NCBI GenBank assembly: GCA_946481035.1
Contig: CAMLNK010000283.1
Location: 1 to 6,024 of the forward strand
Direction of reading: 5' to 3'
Length of the DNA: 6,024 bases
From: an uncultured Dyadobacter sp.
GTDB lineage: Bacteria; Bacteroidota; Bacteroidia; Cytophagales; Spirosomataceae
Below the pieces are notes generated by a model. That model saw only the letters and a program-made list of their open reading frames with translations, ran no database searches and was not told where the DNA came from. Shown piece after piece: positions 1-6,024 of the stretch (positions are counted from its first letter, which is position 1; every line of letters starts with the position of its first letter). The translations under genes and the position numbers were made by a program.

Positions 1-4
1 GAAG

Positions 5-19
5 CAGGTTATTCACCTG
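5..19 (-). other. Short inverted repeat downstream of the acyl-CoA dehydrogenase gene
   Basis: CAGGT and ACCTG flank a five-base spacer, 17 bases past the TAA stop at 37-39. A 5-bp stem is weak and the window ends before any T run could be seen. It may be the near arm of a terminator or simply chance. Confidence 0.2.
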
Positions 20-36
20 AGATATTTATGGTTTTT

Positions 37-1851
37 TTAAAAGACGTAGTCATTTTTGGCTATCAGCTCGTCGGCGATGCGGCGGCGTGCGTCTTTGAGG
101 TTCATGGGTTCAATTTTCGTAAATCTTTTCAGTCCCATCAGCATTACACGGAGCTCATCGCTTTCCGCAAAGCTGGTAATCGCAGCGCGACCGGCATTGT
201 TTGCTTTTTCAACGGCGCGGTTGAGGTAAATAAGCGCTATATCCTTATGCGATGCACTCGCCGCTTCACCCAGCAACCCGATTCGCTTCTCCACCCTTAG
301 TAACACCGATTCGGCTACATAAATTTCAATTACCATGTCGGCAATATTCATGATAATCTCCTGTTCCTCAGAAAGTTTCATCATAAATTTCTGAACCGCG
401 GCTCCGGCAATCATCAATGCAGCCTTTTTCAGGTTTTTGATCACCTTTTTCTCCGCCGCGAACAAAGTTTCGTCCTCGTCGGAGCTGAAATCGGGGATCG
501 ACAAAATTTCTTTGCCTACTGCCGCCGCCGGCCCCATCAGGTTAAGCTGGCCTTTCATGGCGCGTTTCAGCAGCATATCTACCACCAGCAGCCGGTTAAT
601 TTCGTTGGTACCTTCAAAAATCCGGTTGATCCGGCTATCACGATAGGCGCGATCCATCGGTGCATCGGCCGAAAAACCCATCCCCCCATACACCTGTACA
701 CCTTCATCCACCACATAATCCAGCACTTCCGACCCATGCACTTTCATGATCGCGCACTCAATCGCAAATTCTTCCAGGGCCTTCAATTTCGCTTCGGCAT
801 CGTTCATTCCCTTCTCCTTGAAGGCCTGGATGAGATCATCTATATTTTGCCCGACACGGTAAGCCGCCGACTCTGTCGCGAACATTCCTACCGCCATTTC
901 GGCGAGTTTGTGCTTGATAGCGCCGAAATTGGCGATCGCAGTGCCGAACTGCTTGCGTTCGTTGGCATACTGTATCGCCTGCGACGCCACGCGTTTGGAA
1001 CCACCCAGGGCTGCCGCCGAGAGCTTGATCCGGCCGACATTGAGGATATTAACCGCTATTTTAAACCCGTTACCACGCTCTGAAAGCATATTTTCAACCG
1101 GTACCAGGCAATCGTTGAAAAACAATTGCCGCGTATCCGAACCCTTGATGCCCATTTTGTGCTCGGGCTCGTTCATGGTAATGCCGCCAAACGACTTTTC
1201 GATCACGAATGCGGTCAGGTTTTTATCGGTTTCGCCATTCTCTTCAATTTTGACAAACACAATAAACACATCCGCAAAACCGCCGTTGGTGATCCACATT
1301 TTCTGGCCATTCACCACATAATGCTTCCCGTCGGCACTCAGTTTGGCCTTTGTTTTACCTGAATTAGCGTCGGAACCCGAATCGGGCTCGGTGAGACAGT
1401 AGGCTGCTTTCCATTCGCCGGAAGCGAGTTTGGGCAGATATTTTCGCTTTTGCTCCTCATTACCATAGTAAAGAATAGGTAACGTGCCAATGCCTGTATG
1501 CGCCGATAACGCCACTGAAAACGAATTACCGGCTCCCGTCGCTTCCGCCACGAGCATGGAGGTATTGAAATTCATTCCAAAACCGCCGAATTCCTCCGGA
1601 ACCGCAGTTCCCAGCAAACCCAGCTCGCCGGCTTTGTCCATCAGGCCCGAAATCAGTGCCGGACTTTTGGCATGGTCGATTTCATCCAGGTGCGGCCACA
1701 CTTCCTTCGAAAGGAAATCGCGGCACGTGTCAGCGATCATGCGCTGTTCCTCATTGAATTCTTCCGGGATGAAAATCTGGTTGGCGAGGGTTTCCTTGAT
1801 CAGAAATTCACCTCCTTTAATGGACGTCTGGTTTACTGCTGCAACGGACAT
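37..1851 (-). CDS. Long-form (VLCAD-like) acyl-CoA dehydrogenase
   Basis: A 604-residue cytoplasmic flavoenzyme that makes the 2,3-double bond in fatty acyl-CoA, the first step of beta-oxidation, passing electrons to electron transfer flavoprotein. Numbered from the ATG at 1851: N-terminal helical domain about 30-140; beta domain from about 145 with YCLTEPDSGSD (151-161) and WITNGG (186-191), which contact FAD and substrate; C-terminal helical domain from about 255 with ERKQFG (298-303), VQVYGGMGF (385-393) and RIFEGTNEINR. Glu413 in that last motif is the expected catalytic base. About 180 further residues follow, as in the VLCAD/ACAD9 group; ordinary short- and medium-chain enzymes stop near 380-400. 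Preference for long-chain substrates is inferred from this. An in-frame ATG at 1899 would add 16 residues (MVCKHTQHVSRLTRIH) but is translated from operator sequence and lies within a few bases of the expected transcript start, so 1851 is preferred. No clear Shine-Dalgarno is seen. It is probably the first or only gene of its transcript. Confidence 0.93.
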   Translation of the reverse strand: MSVAAVNQTSIKGGEFLIKETLANQIFIPEEFNEEQRMIADTCRDFLSKEVWPHLDEIDHAKSPALISGLMDKAGELGLLGTAVPEEFGGFGMNFNTSMLVAEATGAGNSFSVALSAHTGIGTLPILYYGNEEQKRKYLPKLASGEWKAAYCLTEPDSGSDANSGKTKAKLSADGKHYVVNGQKMWITNGGFADVFIVFVKIEENGETDKNLTAFVIEKSFGGITMNEPEHKMGIKGSDTRQLFFNDCLVPVENMLSERGNGFKIAVNILNVGRIKLSAAALGGSKRVASQAIQYANERKQFGTAIANFGAIKHKLAEMAVGMFATESAAYRVGQNIDDLIQAFKEKGMNDAEAKLKALEEFAIECAIMKVHGSEVLDYVVDEGVQVYGGMGFSADAPMDRAYRDSRINRIFEGTNEINRLLVVDMLLKRAMKGQLNLMGPAAAVGKEILSIPDFSSDEDETLFAAEKKVIKNLKKAALMIAGAAVQKFMMKLSEEQEIIMNIADMVIEIYVAESVLLRVEKRIGLLGEAASASHKDIALIYLNRAVEKANNAGRAAITSFAESDELRVMLMGLKRFTKIEPMNLKDARRRIADELIAKNDYVF

Positions 1852-1881
1852 ATGAATGCGGGTTAGTCGGGAAACATGTTG

Positions 1882-1896
1882 AGTATGCTTGCATAC
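1882..1896. promoter_or_regulatory. Operator-like palindrome, start-site-proximal copy
   Basis: GTATGCTTGCATAC (1883-1896) has two perfect 6-base arms around a two-base centre. Bases 1882-1895 repeat the 14-base sequence of the copy at 1935-1948 in the opposite orientation. The two centres are 51 bp apart, close to five helical turns, so both would lie on one face of the DNA. This copy should lie about 10-25 bases past the transcription start, suited to roadblock or cooperative repression. Confidence 0.7.
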
Positions 1897-1911
1897 CATT
1901 ACAGGTTAATG

Positions 1912-1942
1912 CAAATATAGGTCATAAAAATTATTATGCAAG
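1912..1942 (-). promoter_or_regulatory. Bacteroidota-type promoter for the acyl-CoA dehydrogenase gene
   Basis: On the minus strand CTTG (1942-1939) is followed by exactly 19 bases and then TATATTTG (1919-1912). This fits the Bacteroidota primary sigma factor pattern of TTTG or TTG at -33, about 19 bases, then TAnnTTTG at -7. Transcription should start near 1903-1907, giving a leader of about 50 bases before the ATG at 1851. The -33 element lies inside the right-hand palindrome, which suggests control by repression. Confidence 0.72.
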
Positions 1943-1948
1943 CATACT
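1935..1948. promoter_or_regulatory. Operator-like palindrome, promoter-proximal copy
   Basis: TATGCAAGCATA (1935-1946) is a perfect inverted repeat. The minus-strand sequence AGTATGCTTGCATA (1948-1935) is identical over 14 bases to the second copy at 1882-1895, which lies in the opposite orientation. Its centre covers the -33 element, so a bound dimer would block RNA polymerase. The size and symmetry suit a MarR- or TetR-family dimer. No regulator gene is present in the window. Confidence 0.7.
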
Positions 1949-1954
1949 ATTATC

Positions 1955-1991
1955 AAAAATAAATGAAAATGGCCGCCAAATAGGCAGCCAT
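1955..1991 (-). terminator. Rho-independent terminator of the glycosyltransferase/hydrolase operon
   Basis: Minus-strand RNA forms a 9-bp stem, ATGGCTGCC with GGCGGCCAT, with one G-U pair and a five-base loop TATTT. A T-rich run, TTTTCATTTATTTTT, follows directly. It starts 26 bases after the TAG stop at 2018-2020. The strong GC stem and long T run make this a clear intrinsic terminator. It also insulates the acyl-CoA dehydrogenase promoter just downstream. Confidence 0.85.
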
Positions 1992-2017
1992 GAACAGTTA
2001 CAGACGCATTTGCCCCG

Positions 2018-4906
2018 CTATTTCTTGAAAACCTTGAACTGCTTTAAAAACTCTCCGTTGTTTTCGACCCGGATAAAATAAATACCCGCCGGGAGGCCGA
2101 AAGCGTCCAGATCCAGGTTTGCCAATGCATCCGAAACCTTCACCAGCGAACTGGCAATCGGGATTCTTTTACCGGCAACAGTTACAATTTCCCAGGTCAG
2201 GTTATCGCCCGGCTGGTATTCCGGCAATTTGATATTGACAATACTTTCCACCGGATTGGGATAAAACGCCCAGTCCTCCATGTTCTTGGTGATATCCACC
2301 TTGTCGCCCGCCGAAATGCCGAACTCGATGGAGTTGGTGACAACGGCGGAATCTTCTTTAAATGCGGTAACCGTCAAAGTATACCTGCCCACATAAGGCG
2401 CAAAGCCGGAGGCATCTTCATATAATGCATATGGGAAGATCGACGTCGTTGCTTTCCTGCGATACGGGCCGTTCAAGTCAAATGAAACTTTATCATACTC
2501 GAAATTTCCGTACGCGTACATATTTAGTTTCGCCGGCAGCGAATCATGCGGGATCACATCATCGCCCGACAATTTCCGGATCACGCGCTGGTCCACCTTG
2601 CTGCCTCCCTGCACCAGTTCGAAACGGAGCTCAGGAATTTGCACCAGCAGCACCAGCGGGATTTCCACGTATGCGCCCGCATTATCGTACGCTCGGATGA
2701 TGAGCCGGTATTCACCTTCTTCCGTAGGCGTTCCCGAAAACTCATTGAGCGCAAAAGAGAGCCACGAAGGACGGTTCTGCACAGTAACCGATGAAATATA
2801 ACCATCCGCGTCGCCGAAAATGTTGGTAGGCAGAATAAAGTTGAACGGCATATTGATCTGCGCGTATTTCACGGGCAATCCGCTGGTAGCAAATGGCGGC
2901 GAATTCAGGAACTGCGGCTCCACGACCTTAACCGTGAAGTAGGTTTCCACAAATGCATTCAAATCGTCATAAGCTTTGAGGATAATGCGATAATCGCCCA
3001 GCCGCGTCGGCGTTCCGCTGAGTATGCCGTTCGAAAACGTCAGCCAGGAAGGCAACTCGCTGGCTTCCACTTTGGTAATGCTCCCATCGGGGTCAACAAA
3101 TGCCGTTTTAGGAATTGTAATGGTAAATGGCTTATCCACTGCCACCATCTGGTTCGAGAAATTGGCGTCGACGGTCGGCGGTTTGTTGGCATTCTCGCGC
3201 GTATCCACACGAATGGTAAAAAACGCCTCGGCCGAACCGCCCTCATCATCGATCCCCTTTACGGAAATGCGGTAGTCGCCAAGCACCGTCGGCCTCCCCC
3301 GCAACACGCCGTTTTCGTAGCGCAGCCACGCGGGTAGCGCGCCCACTTCCACACGCACGACTTTGCCGTCCACGTCCGAGAAAGTGTCAATTGGAAGCCG
3401 GTACTCGAAATCCCTGTTTACAGGAATAATCTGCATCGGCACCGGCCTGAATACGTAAGGCATGTAGTTGGACGCATCTTCCCAATAGCTGGGCGATAAA
3501 ATGTCCTCGATCAGACGAATGCGGACCGGCCGAGGTTTTGCCGGATCGGCGTAGGCACGTTTGGCCCATTCATCGTAAATCACACCCTGCGCACCGCCTT
3601 TCTCGGTAGCGGCCGACAAGCGGTACGACACCGAATCGGCATAGACGATCGGCGTCATGGGTTTGTTCAGCCATGAGGCTGATCCTTGCCGTAAGAAACC
3701 CTCCGCACGCGCCATCTGCTCTTTCTGTGAGATTACCACAGCCACCACATTGGCCCCGTGCTCGAAATTCTCGTTAATCTGCTTCATATGGGCATTATTA
3801 TCGAGGTAGGAACTCACAAAGAGCTCGTTCGCCGTAATAAAACCCGCAGGCGCATCACTTTTTACAATATCCACCGACCACCGGTGATCGGTGCTGGCCA
3901 GGTTGTCGTTGACCTTGATCCCGTCTGTCTTTTGGTTGAGGTCGCGGAAGCCCAACGTCCCACGCGTTGCGGATTGCGAATCGAATACCGACCCGTAATC
4001 CGACACATATTTAATCCCCGGATCAATGCTTTTTACTGCGGTCACCATTTGCTCGGTAAACCGTTTGAGCATCATGTGGCGGTAGATGTACCAATCCTTT
4101 CCATAACGCTGGCGGAAGGAAAGATTAGGCTCCCAGGCCGTAGCCGGCGGGTTGGCCTCGTCGAACGACTTGAAAGTCATCCCCCAGAGAAAGTTGATCC
4201 GTTCGAGTTTTTTGTATTTTCCTTGCACAAAATCCTTAAAACCCTTCACCATCGAAGGCGAATAATCGTAAACAGCCGCATTTTCCTTGCCATTTTCGAT
4301 CAGACTGCCCGTATACTCCCCTTCCTGCGTGCCCGTGCAGGTGACCGACACGTAAAGCAGTTTTTTGCCCGTCTGCAAATATTTGTAGCGGTTCACTACT
4401 TCTTTCACGAAGGCAACCCCCTTATCGAGAATGGGCTGGTTATCGAATCCAAAGAAGGTATCTCCGTAACCGCTGTTCAATGGCTTGTTGGAATGGCTGA
4501 ACTGGCTGTCGGAAACGTCCCAGAAGCCTTTGATACGCGTACTATGGCGGCCGAGGTGAATGCGCAATGCAACTTTCATGCCCAGGTCCGTCGCGATTTT
4601 GATCTGCTGGTCGTACTTAGCCCACTGCGGTGTTTCGGTAGGCGAGCTGAAATAGACCTTGTCCCACGGAATGGTAATGTAAACCGCATTGAGCCCGAAA
4701 TCCTTTGCGGAGCGGATCAGGTCCGGTTCCGGGCCGATGTCGCCCGGGTCGGTCAGGTTGAGGAGCATCAGCGCCAGATAGCGTTGGTTATCTGTTTCGG
4801 TGGTTCTTTGCTGATTTTGCCCTGAAACACGGCCAGCCATTACCAGCATGGTCAGTAACAAAGCAATACGGGTCAAAAACTTAAACGCGCACGTAAAATT
4901 GAGCAT
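2018..4906 (-). CDS. Secreted TIM-barrel glycoside hydrolase-like protein with three cadherin-like modules and a T9SS sorting domain
   Basis: A 962-residue exported protein, numbered from the ATG at 4906. Residues 1-29 form a Sec signal peptide: basic start, core IALLLTMLVMAG, likely cut after RVSG, no lipobox. Residues 43 to about 450 read as a TIM barrel resembling GH42 and other clan GH-A enzymes. Likely strands are YLALMLLN (43), AVYITIPWD (74), KVALRIHL (111), LLYVSVTCTGTQEGEY (183), KYVSDYGS (299), DIVKSD (346), ITANELFV (357) and NVVAVVIS (386). Glu195 or Glu197 after strand 4 and Glu361 after strand 7 sit where the acid/base and nucleophile belong, although Gln194 replaces the usual Asn. 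Three cadherin-like/Ig modules follow (479-758), then a beta-sandwich module (759-869). Last comes a type A T9SS sorting domain (876-962) with FYPNPV and GLPAGIYFIRV. The protein is therefore expected to cross the outer membrane and be anchored at the surface or released. Substrate is unknown; a beta-galactosidase-like activity is a guess. Architecture and export are firm, activity is not. Confidence 0.88.
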   Translation of the reverse strand: MLNFTCAFKFLTRIALLLTMLVMAGRVSGQNQQRTTETDNQRYLALMLLNLTDPGDIGPEPDLIRSAKDFGLNAVYITIPWDKVYFSSPTETPQWAKYDQQIKIATDLGMKVALRIHLGRHSTRIKGFWDVSDSQFSHSNKPLNSGYGDTFFGFDNQPILDKGVAFVKEVVNRYKYLQTGKKLLYVSVTCTGTQEGEYTGSLIENGKENAAVYDYSPSMVKGFKDFVQGKYKKLERINFLWGMTFKSFDEANPPATAWEPNLSFRQRYGKDWYIYRHMMLKRFTEQMVTAVKSIDPGIKYVSDYGSVFDSQSATRGTLGFRDLNQKTDGIKVNDNLASTDHRWSVDIVKSDAPAGFITANELFVSSYLDNNAHMKQINENFEHGANVVAVVISQKEQMARAEGFLRQGSASWLNKPMTPIVYADSVSYRLSAATEKGGAQGVIYDEWAKRAYADPAKPRPVRIRLIEDILSPSYWEDASNYMPYVFRPVPMQIIPVNRDFEYRLPIDTFSDVDGKVVRVEVGALPAWLRYENGVLRGRPTVLGDYRISVKGIDDEGGSAEAFFTIRVDTRENANKPPTVDANFSNQMVAVDKPFTITIPKTAFVDPDGSITKVEASELPSWLTFSNGILSGTPTRLGDYRIILKAYDDLNAFVETYFTVKVVEPQFLNSPPFATSGLPVKYAQINMPFNFILPTNIFGDADGYISSVTVQNRPSWLSFALNEFSGTPTEEGEYRLIIRAYDNAGAYVEIPLVLLVQIPELRFELVQGGSKVDQRVIRKLSGDDVIPHDSLPAKLNMYAYGNFEYDKVSFDLNGPYRRKATTSIFPYALYEDASGFAPYVGRYTLTVTAFKEDSAVVTNSIEFGISAGDKVDITKNMEDWAFYPNPVESIVNIKLPEYQPGDNLTWEIVTVAGKRIPIASSLVKVSDALANLDLDAFGLPAGIYFIRVENNGEFLKQFKVFKK
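2021..2281 (-). other. T9SS type A C-terminal sorting domain
   Basis: The last 87 residues of the secreted protein (876-962) show the three landmarks of the type A sorting domain: WAFYPNPVESIVNIKLPE at its start, a middle strand WEIVTVAGKRI, and the end GLPAGIYFIRVENNG followed by a Lys-rich tail FLKQFKVFKK. In well-studied Bacteroidota such a domain guides the protein through the type IX translocon and is then removed by a surface sortase, often with transfer to a surface glycolipid. The translocon genes are not in this window. Confidence 0.93.
2633..3472 (-). repeat. Three tandem cadherin-like/Ig-like modules, 94-residue (282 bp) period
   Basis: Residues 479-568, 574-664 and 668-758 of the secreted protein align without gaps in their cores. 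Each has a D-x-D-G turn (511, 605, 699), then LPAWL, LPSWL or RPSWL (524, 618, 712), then GRPT or GTPT (537, 631, 725), then GDYRI or GEYRL (543, 637, 731). Every landmark is exactly 94 residues from the last. This is the pattern of the dystroglycan-type cadherin-like / putative Ig (He_PIG) modules of bacterial exoproteins. They usually act as calcium-stiffened spacers or carbohydrate-contact domains. The modules are clearly diverged in DNA and protein, so the duplication is old and not a recent slippage product. Confidence 0.88.
4820..4906 (-). other. Sec signal peptide coding segment
   Basis: The first 29 residues of the secreted protein have Lys and Arg near the start, a hydrophobic stretch IALLLTMLVMAG, and a polar end RVSG before QNQ, a typical signal peptidase I site. 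The only Cys lies in the n-region, far from a lipobox position, so it is not a lipoprotein signal. A Sec signal is needed for T9SS substrates and agrees with the C-terminal sorting domain. Confidence 0.85.
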
Positions 4907-4910
4907 ACTA
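4904..4910 (-). promoter_or_regulatory. Stop-start junction TAGTATG (translational coupling)
   Basis: Read on the minus strand, the glycosyltransferase stop TAG (4910-4908) is followed by one T and then the ATG (4906-4904) of the secreted protein. No purine-rich ribosome binding site precedes it, so ribosomes ending the first gene probably restart directly on the second. An in-frame TTG at 4924-4922 could give six extra residues overlapping the upstream gene. The ATG is preferred because it gives a well-formed signal peptide and the tight coupling. Confidence 0.7.
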
Positions 4911-6023
4911 ACGGGTTTTGTCAATTAATTCGATCCACTCATTATATCCGTTTTCCACATTGAACCGGCTCGCTACTTCGATGCTCCGGGCACTGTCGAT
5001 TTTCGTTTCGCCACTCATCACCGACCGCATCGCCGTGACCATTTGCCTGACGCTCAGATCGTCGGTAACAACCCCCATTCCATCTTTTACAAACTCGGAA
5101 ACACCTCCGGAAGGAAATGCCACAATAGGCTTACCAAGCAACGCGGCTTCTATCATCACCAGTGGGAAAGGATCCTGCCGTGAGGTCAGCAAAAAACCAT
5201 TTCCCATATTAAGATAGGCATAATAATCTTCTTTTTGCTTGCCGGTCAGATGAATTCTGGTCGCCGATGTGTTGTTGGCGCAGCGTTGCTCGGTATAATA
5301 CACCAATCCGTCGTCGATCGTTGCACCTACCCACACCAGATGCACACGCGGATCGTCCATTTCTGCCGCAATATCCGGCAACATATCGAAGCCCTTCCGC
5401 TCGGAAGTCATTCCCGACAATATCCACACAAATGCATCGGCCGGGATACCCAGTTTCTGCCGGAGCTCTGCCGATCGGGCGTCATCCTTTTTTACCAGAG
5501 AAGGATCTATAAACGAATAAAGTAACCCTACATTTTTCCCTCCGGCGTCTTTCAACGAATCACAGGTGGTTTGGGAACATCCAATCAGCAACTCCGAGTA
5601 ATCCACGATACTTTTGAAATCGGGCGCGCTCAGGTACGCGTACGTGAGCGGCATTTCGTGAAAATGGGTGATTACCTTAATCCCAAACTCCTTGGCCACC
5701 ACGATCGTCTCGGGAATCATGGTCGTATTCACATACCAGAAATCCGCATTGAAGCTCTTAGCGAGCTTTCTTAATGCCCGGAGTGTGGGGTTAATGCCGA
5801 GGTGAAAGGAAATTTTCTCGATCGTATTGAATTTGCGCGGGGCAATGTGGACGGGAATGTCCTGGGGAAACTCGGTGAGCAATTCGCCGTTCGCGAAACT
5901 GACGATACCGACGTCGAACCGCGAGCGGTCTATTTTTTTCAAAATGTATAACAGCATCATTTCTGATCCCGTCCGTGTGGCATAGGGCGTAAAAAAGAGG
6001 ATTCTTTTCTTGGATTGATTCAT
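4908..6023 (-). CDS. Family 4-type (GT-B fold) glycosyltransferase
   Basis: A 371-residue protein of normal length for a GT4 retaining glycosyltransferase, a cytoplasmic enzyme that moves a sugar from a nucleotide-sugar donor onto a growing glycan. The N-terminal Rossmann half (about residues 7-165) opens with RILFFTPYATRTGSEMMLL, which has the usual beta strand and the acceptor-side Gly-Ser loop, and carries HFHE at 120-123. The C-terminal donor half (about 185-365) has SGMTSERKGFDML at 203-215, with the expected Arg-Lys-Gly, then SRQDPFPLVMIEA and GKPIVAFPSGGVSE. The family E-x7-E pair appears here as Asp284-x7-Glu292, a known variant with a DPFP motif. No signal peptide or membrane segment is visible. 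The ATG at 6021-6023 lies one base from the window edge, but the protein begins just where the family does, so it is probably complete. The stop lies one base before the next ATG, which indicates an operon. Donor and acceptor cannot be told from the sequence. Capsule, exopolysaccharide or LPS synthesis is likely. Confidence 0.92.
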   Translation of the reverse strand: MNQSKKRILFFTPYATRTGSEMMLLYILKKIDRSRFDVGIVSFANGELLTEFPQDIPVHIAPRKFNTIEKISFHLGINPTLRALRKLAKSFNADFWYVNTTMIPETIVVAKEFGIKVITHFHEMPLTYAYLSAPDFKSIVDYSELLIGCSQTTCDSLKDAGGKNVGLLYSFIDPSLVKKDDARSAELRQKLGIPADAFVWILSGMTSERKGFDMLPDIAAEMDDPRVHLVWVGATIDDGLVYYTEQRCANNTSATRIHLTGKQKEDYYAYLNMGNGFLLTSRQDPFPLVMIEAALLGKPIVAFPSGGVSEFVKDGMGVVTDDLSVRQMVTAMRSVMSGETKIDSARSIEVASRFNVENGYNEWIELIDKTR

Positions 6024-6024
6024 G

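Noticed and set aside
1..36. Possible terminator or small gene at the left edge
   Set aside because: Only a 5-bp stem is visible with no T run, and there are too few bases to judge a gene. It is kept only as a low-confidence inverted repeat.
437..1866. Several plus-strand open frames of 64-137 codons opposite the acyl-CoA dehydrogenase gene
   Set aside because: All overlap conserved coding sequence on the other strand, overlap one another, and show no family motifs or promoter.
2581..2805. A 74-codon minus-strand frame inside the hydrolase gene
   Set aside because: It is a shifted-frame shadow of the third cadherin-like module. The main frame is uninterrupted across it, so it is not a frameshift.
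3758..4825. A 355-codon open frame on the plus strand opposite the hydrolase gene
   Set aside because: It lies wholly antisense to a gene with a clear signal peptide and domain architecture. Its product is rich in Arg, His and Val with no recognisable domain, as expected from codon bias of the real gene read in reverse.
4901..4909. AGTATGC at the gene junction resembling half of the operator motif
   Set aside because: It is only a seven-base match, lacks the second arm, and is explained by the stop and start codons TAGTATG.
4907..4924. TTG start at 4924 for the secreted protein
   Set aside because: It would overlap the glycosyltransferase by 17 bases and add six residues before an already good signal peptide. 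The ATG at 4906 is simpler.
1..6024. Mobile elements, CRISPR, tRNA/rRNA, toxin-antitoxin or defence genes
   Set aside because: The window is almost filled by three ordinary long genes, and neither they nor the gaps show terminal repeats, arrays, RNA-gene structure or domains of these kinds.

Overview
The window looks like a chromosomal segment from a member of the Bacteroidota, most likely a Cytophagales relative such as Dyadobacter or Spirosoma. The evidence is a type IX secretion (T9SS) C-terminal sorting domain, a Bacteroidota-type promoter (TTG, 19 bases, TAnnTTTG), no clear Shine-Dalgarno sequences, and roughly balanced GC in the genes with AT-rich gaps. The genus is an inference. All three genes read on the minus strand, so the biological order runs from the right end of the window to the left.

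Right part (6023 to 2018): a family GT4-like glycosyltransferase is followed, with one base between stop and start (TAGTATG), by a large secreted protein. That protein has a signal peptide, a TIM-barrel glycoside-hydrolase-like domain, three cadherin-like/Ig-like modules in an exact 94-residue period, a further beta-sandwich module seen in many large Bacteroidota exoproteins, and a T9SS type A sorting domain. The pair looks like the end of an operon whose promoter lies outside the window. A strong hairpin terminator (1955-1991) closes it. The cytoplasmic enzyme probably builds a glycan and the exported one probably acts on sugar at or beyond the cell surface; a shared substrate is inference only.

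Middle (1852-2017): a compact regulatory gap. It holds the terminator, then a promoter for the next gene, and two inverted copies of the 14-base sequence AGTATGCTTGCATA centred 51 bp apart. One copy covers the -33 element and the other lies just past the expected transcription start. This is a convincing dual operator for an unknown repressor, probably of the MarR or TetR type, controlling fatty acid breakdown.

Left part (1851 to 37): a 604-residue acyl-CoA dehydrogenase of the long, VLCAD-like type with all main active-site motifs. Its start is best placed at 1851, not at the upstream in-frame ATG at 1899. The last 36 bases hold only a weak inverted repeat.

I see no tRNA, rRNA, CRISPR array, insertion sequence, phage or defence gene. 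The most interesting items are the dual operator and promoter, and the secreted hydrolase-like protein, whose barrel has Gln-Glu where clan GH-A enzymes normally have Asn-Glu.
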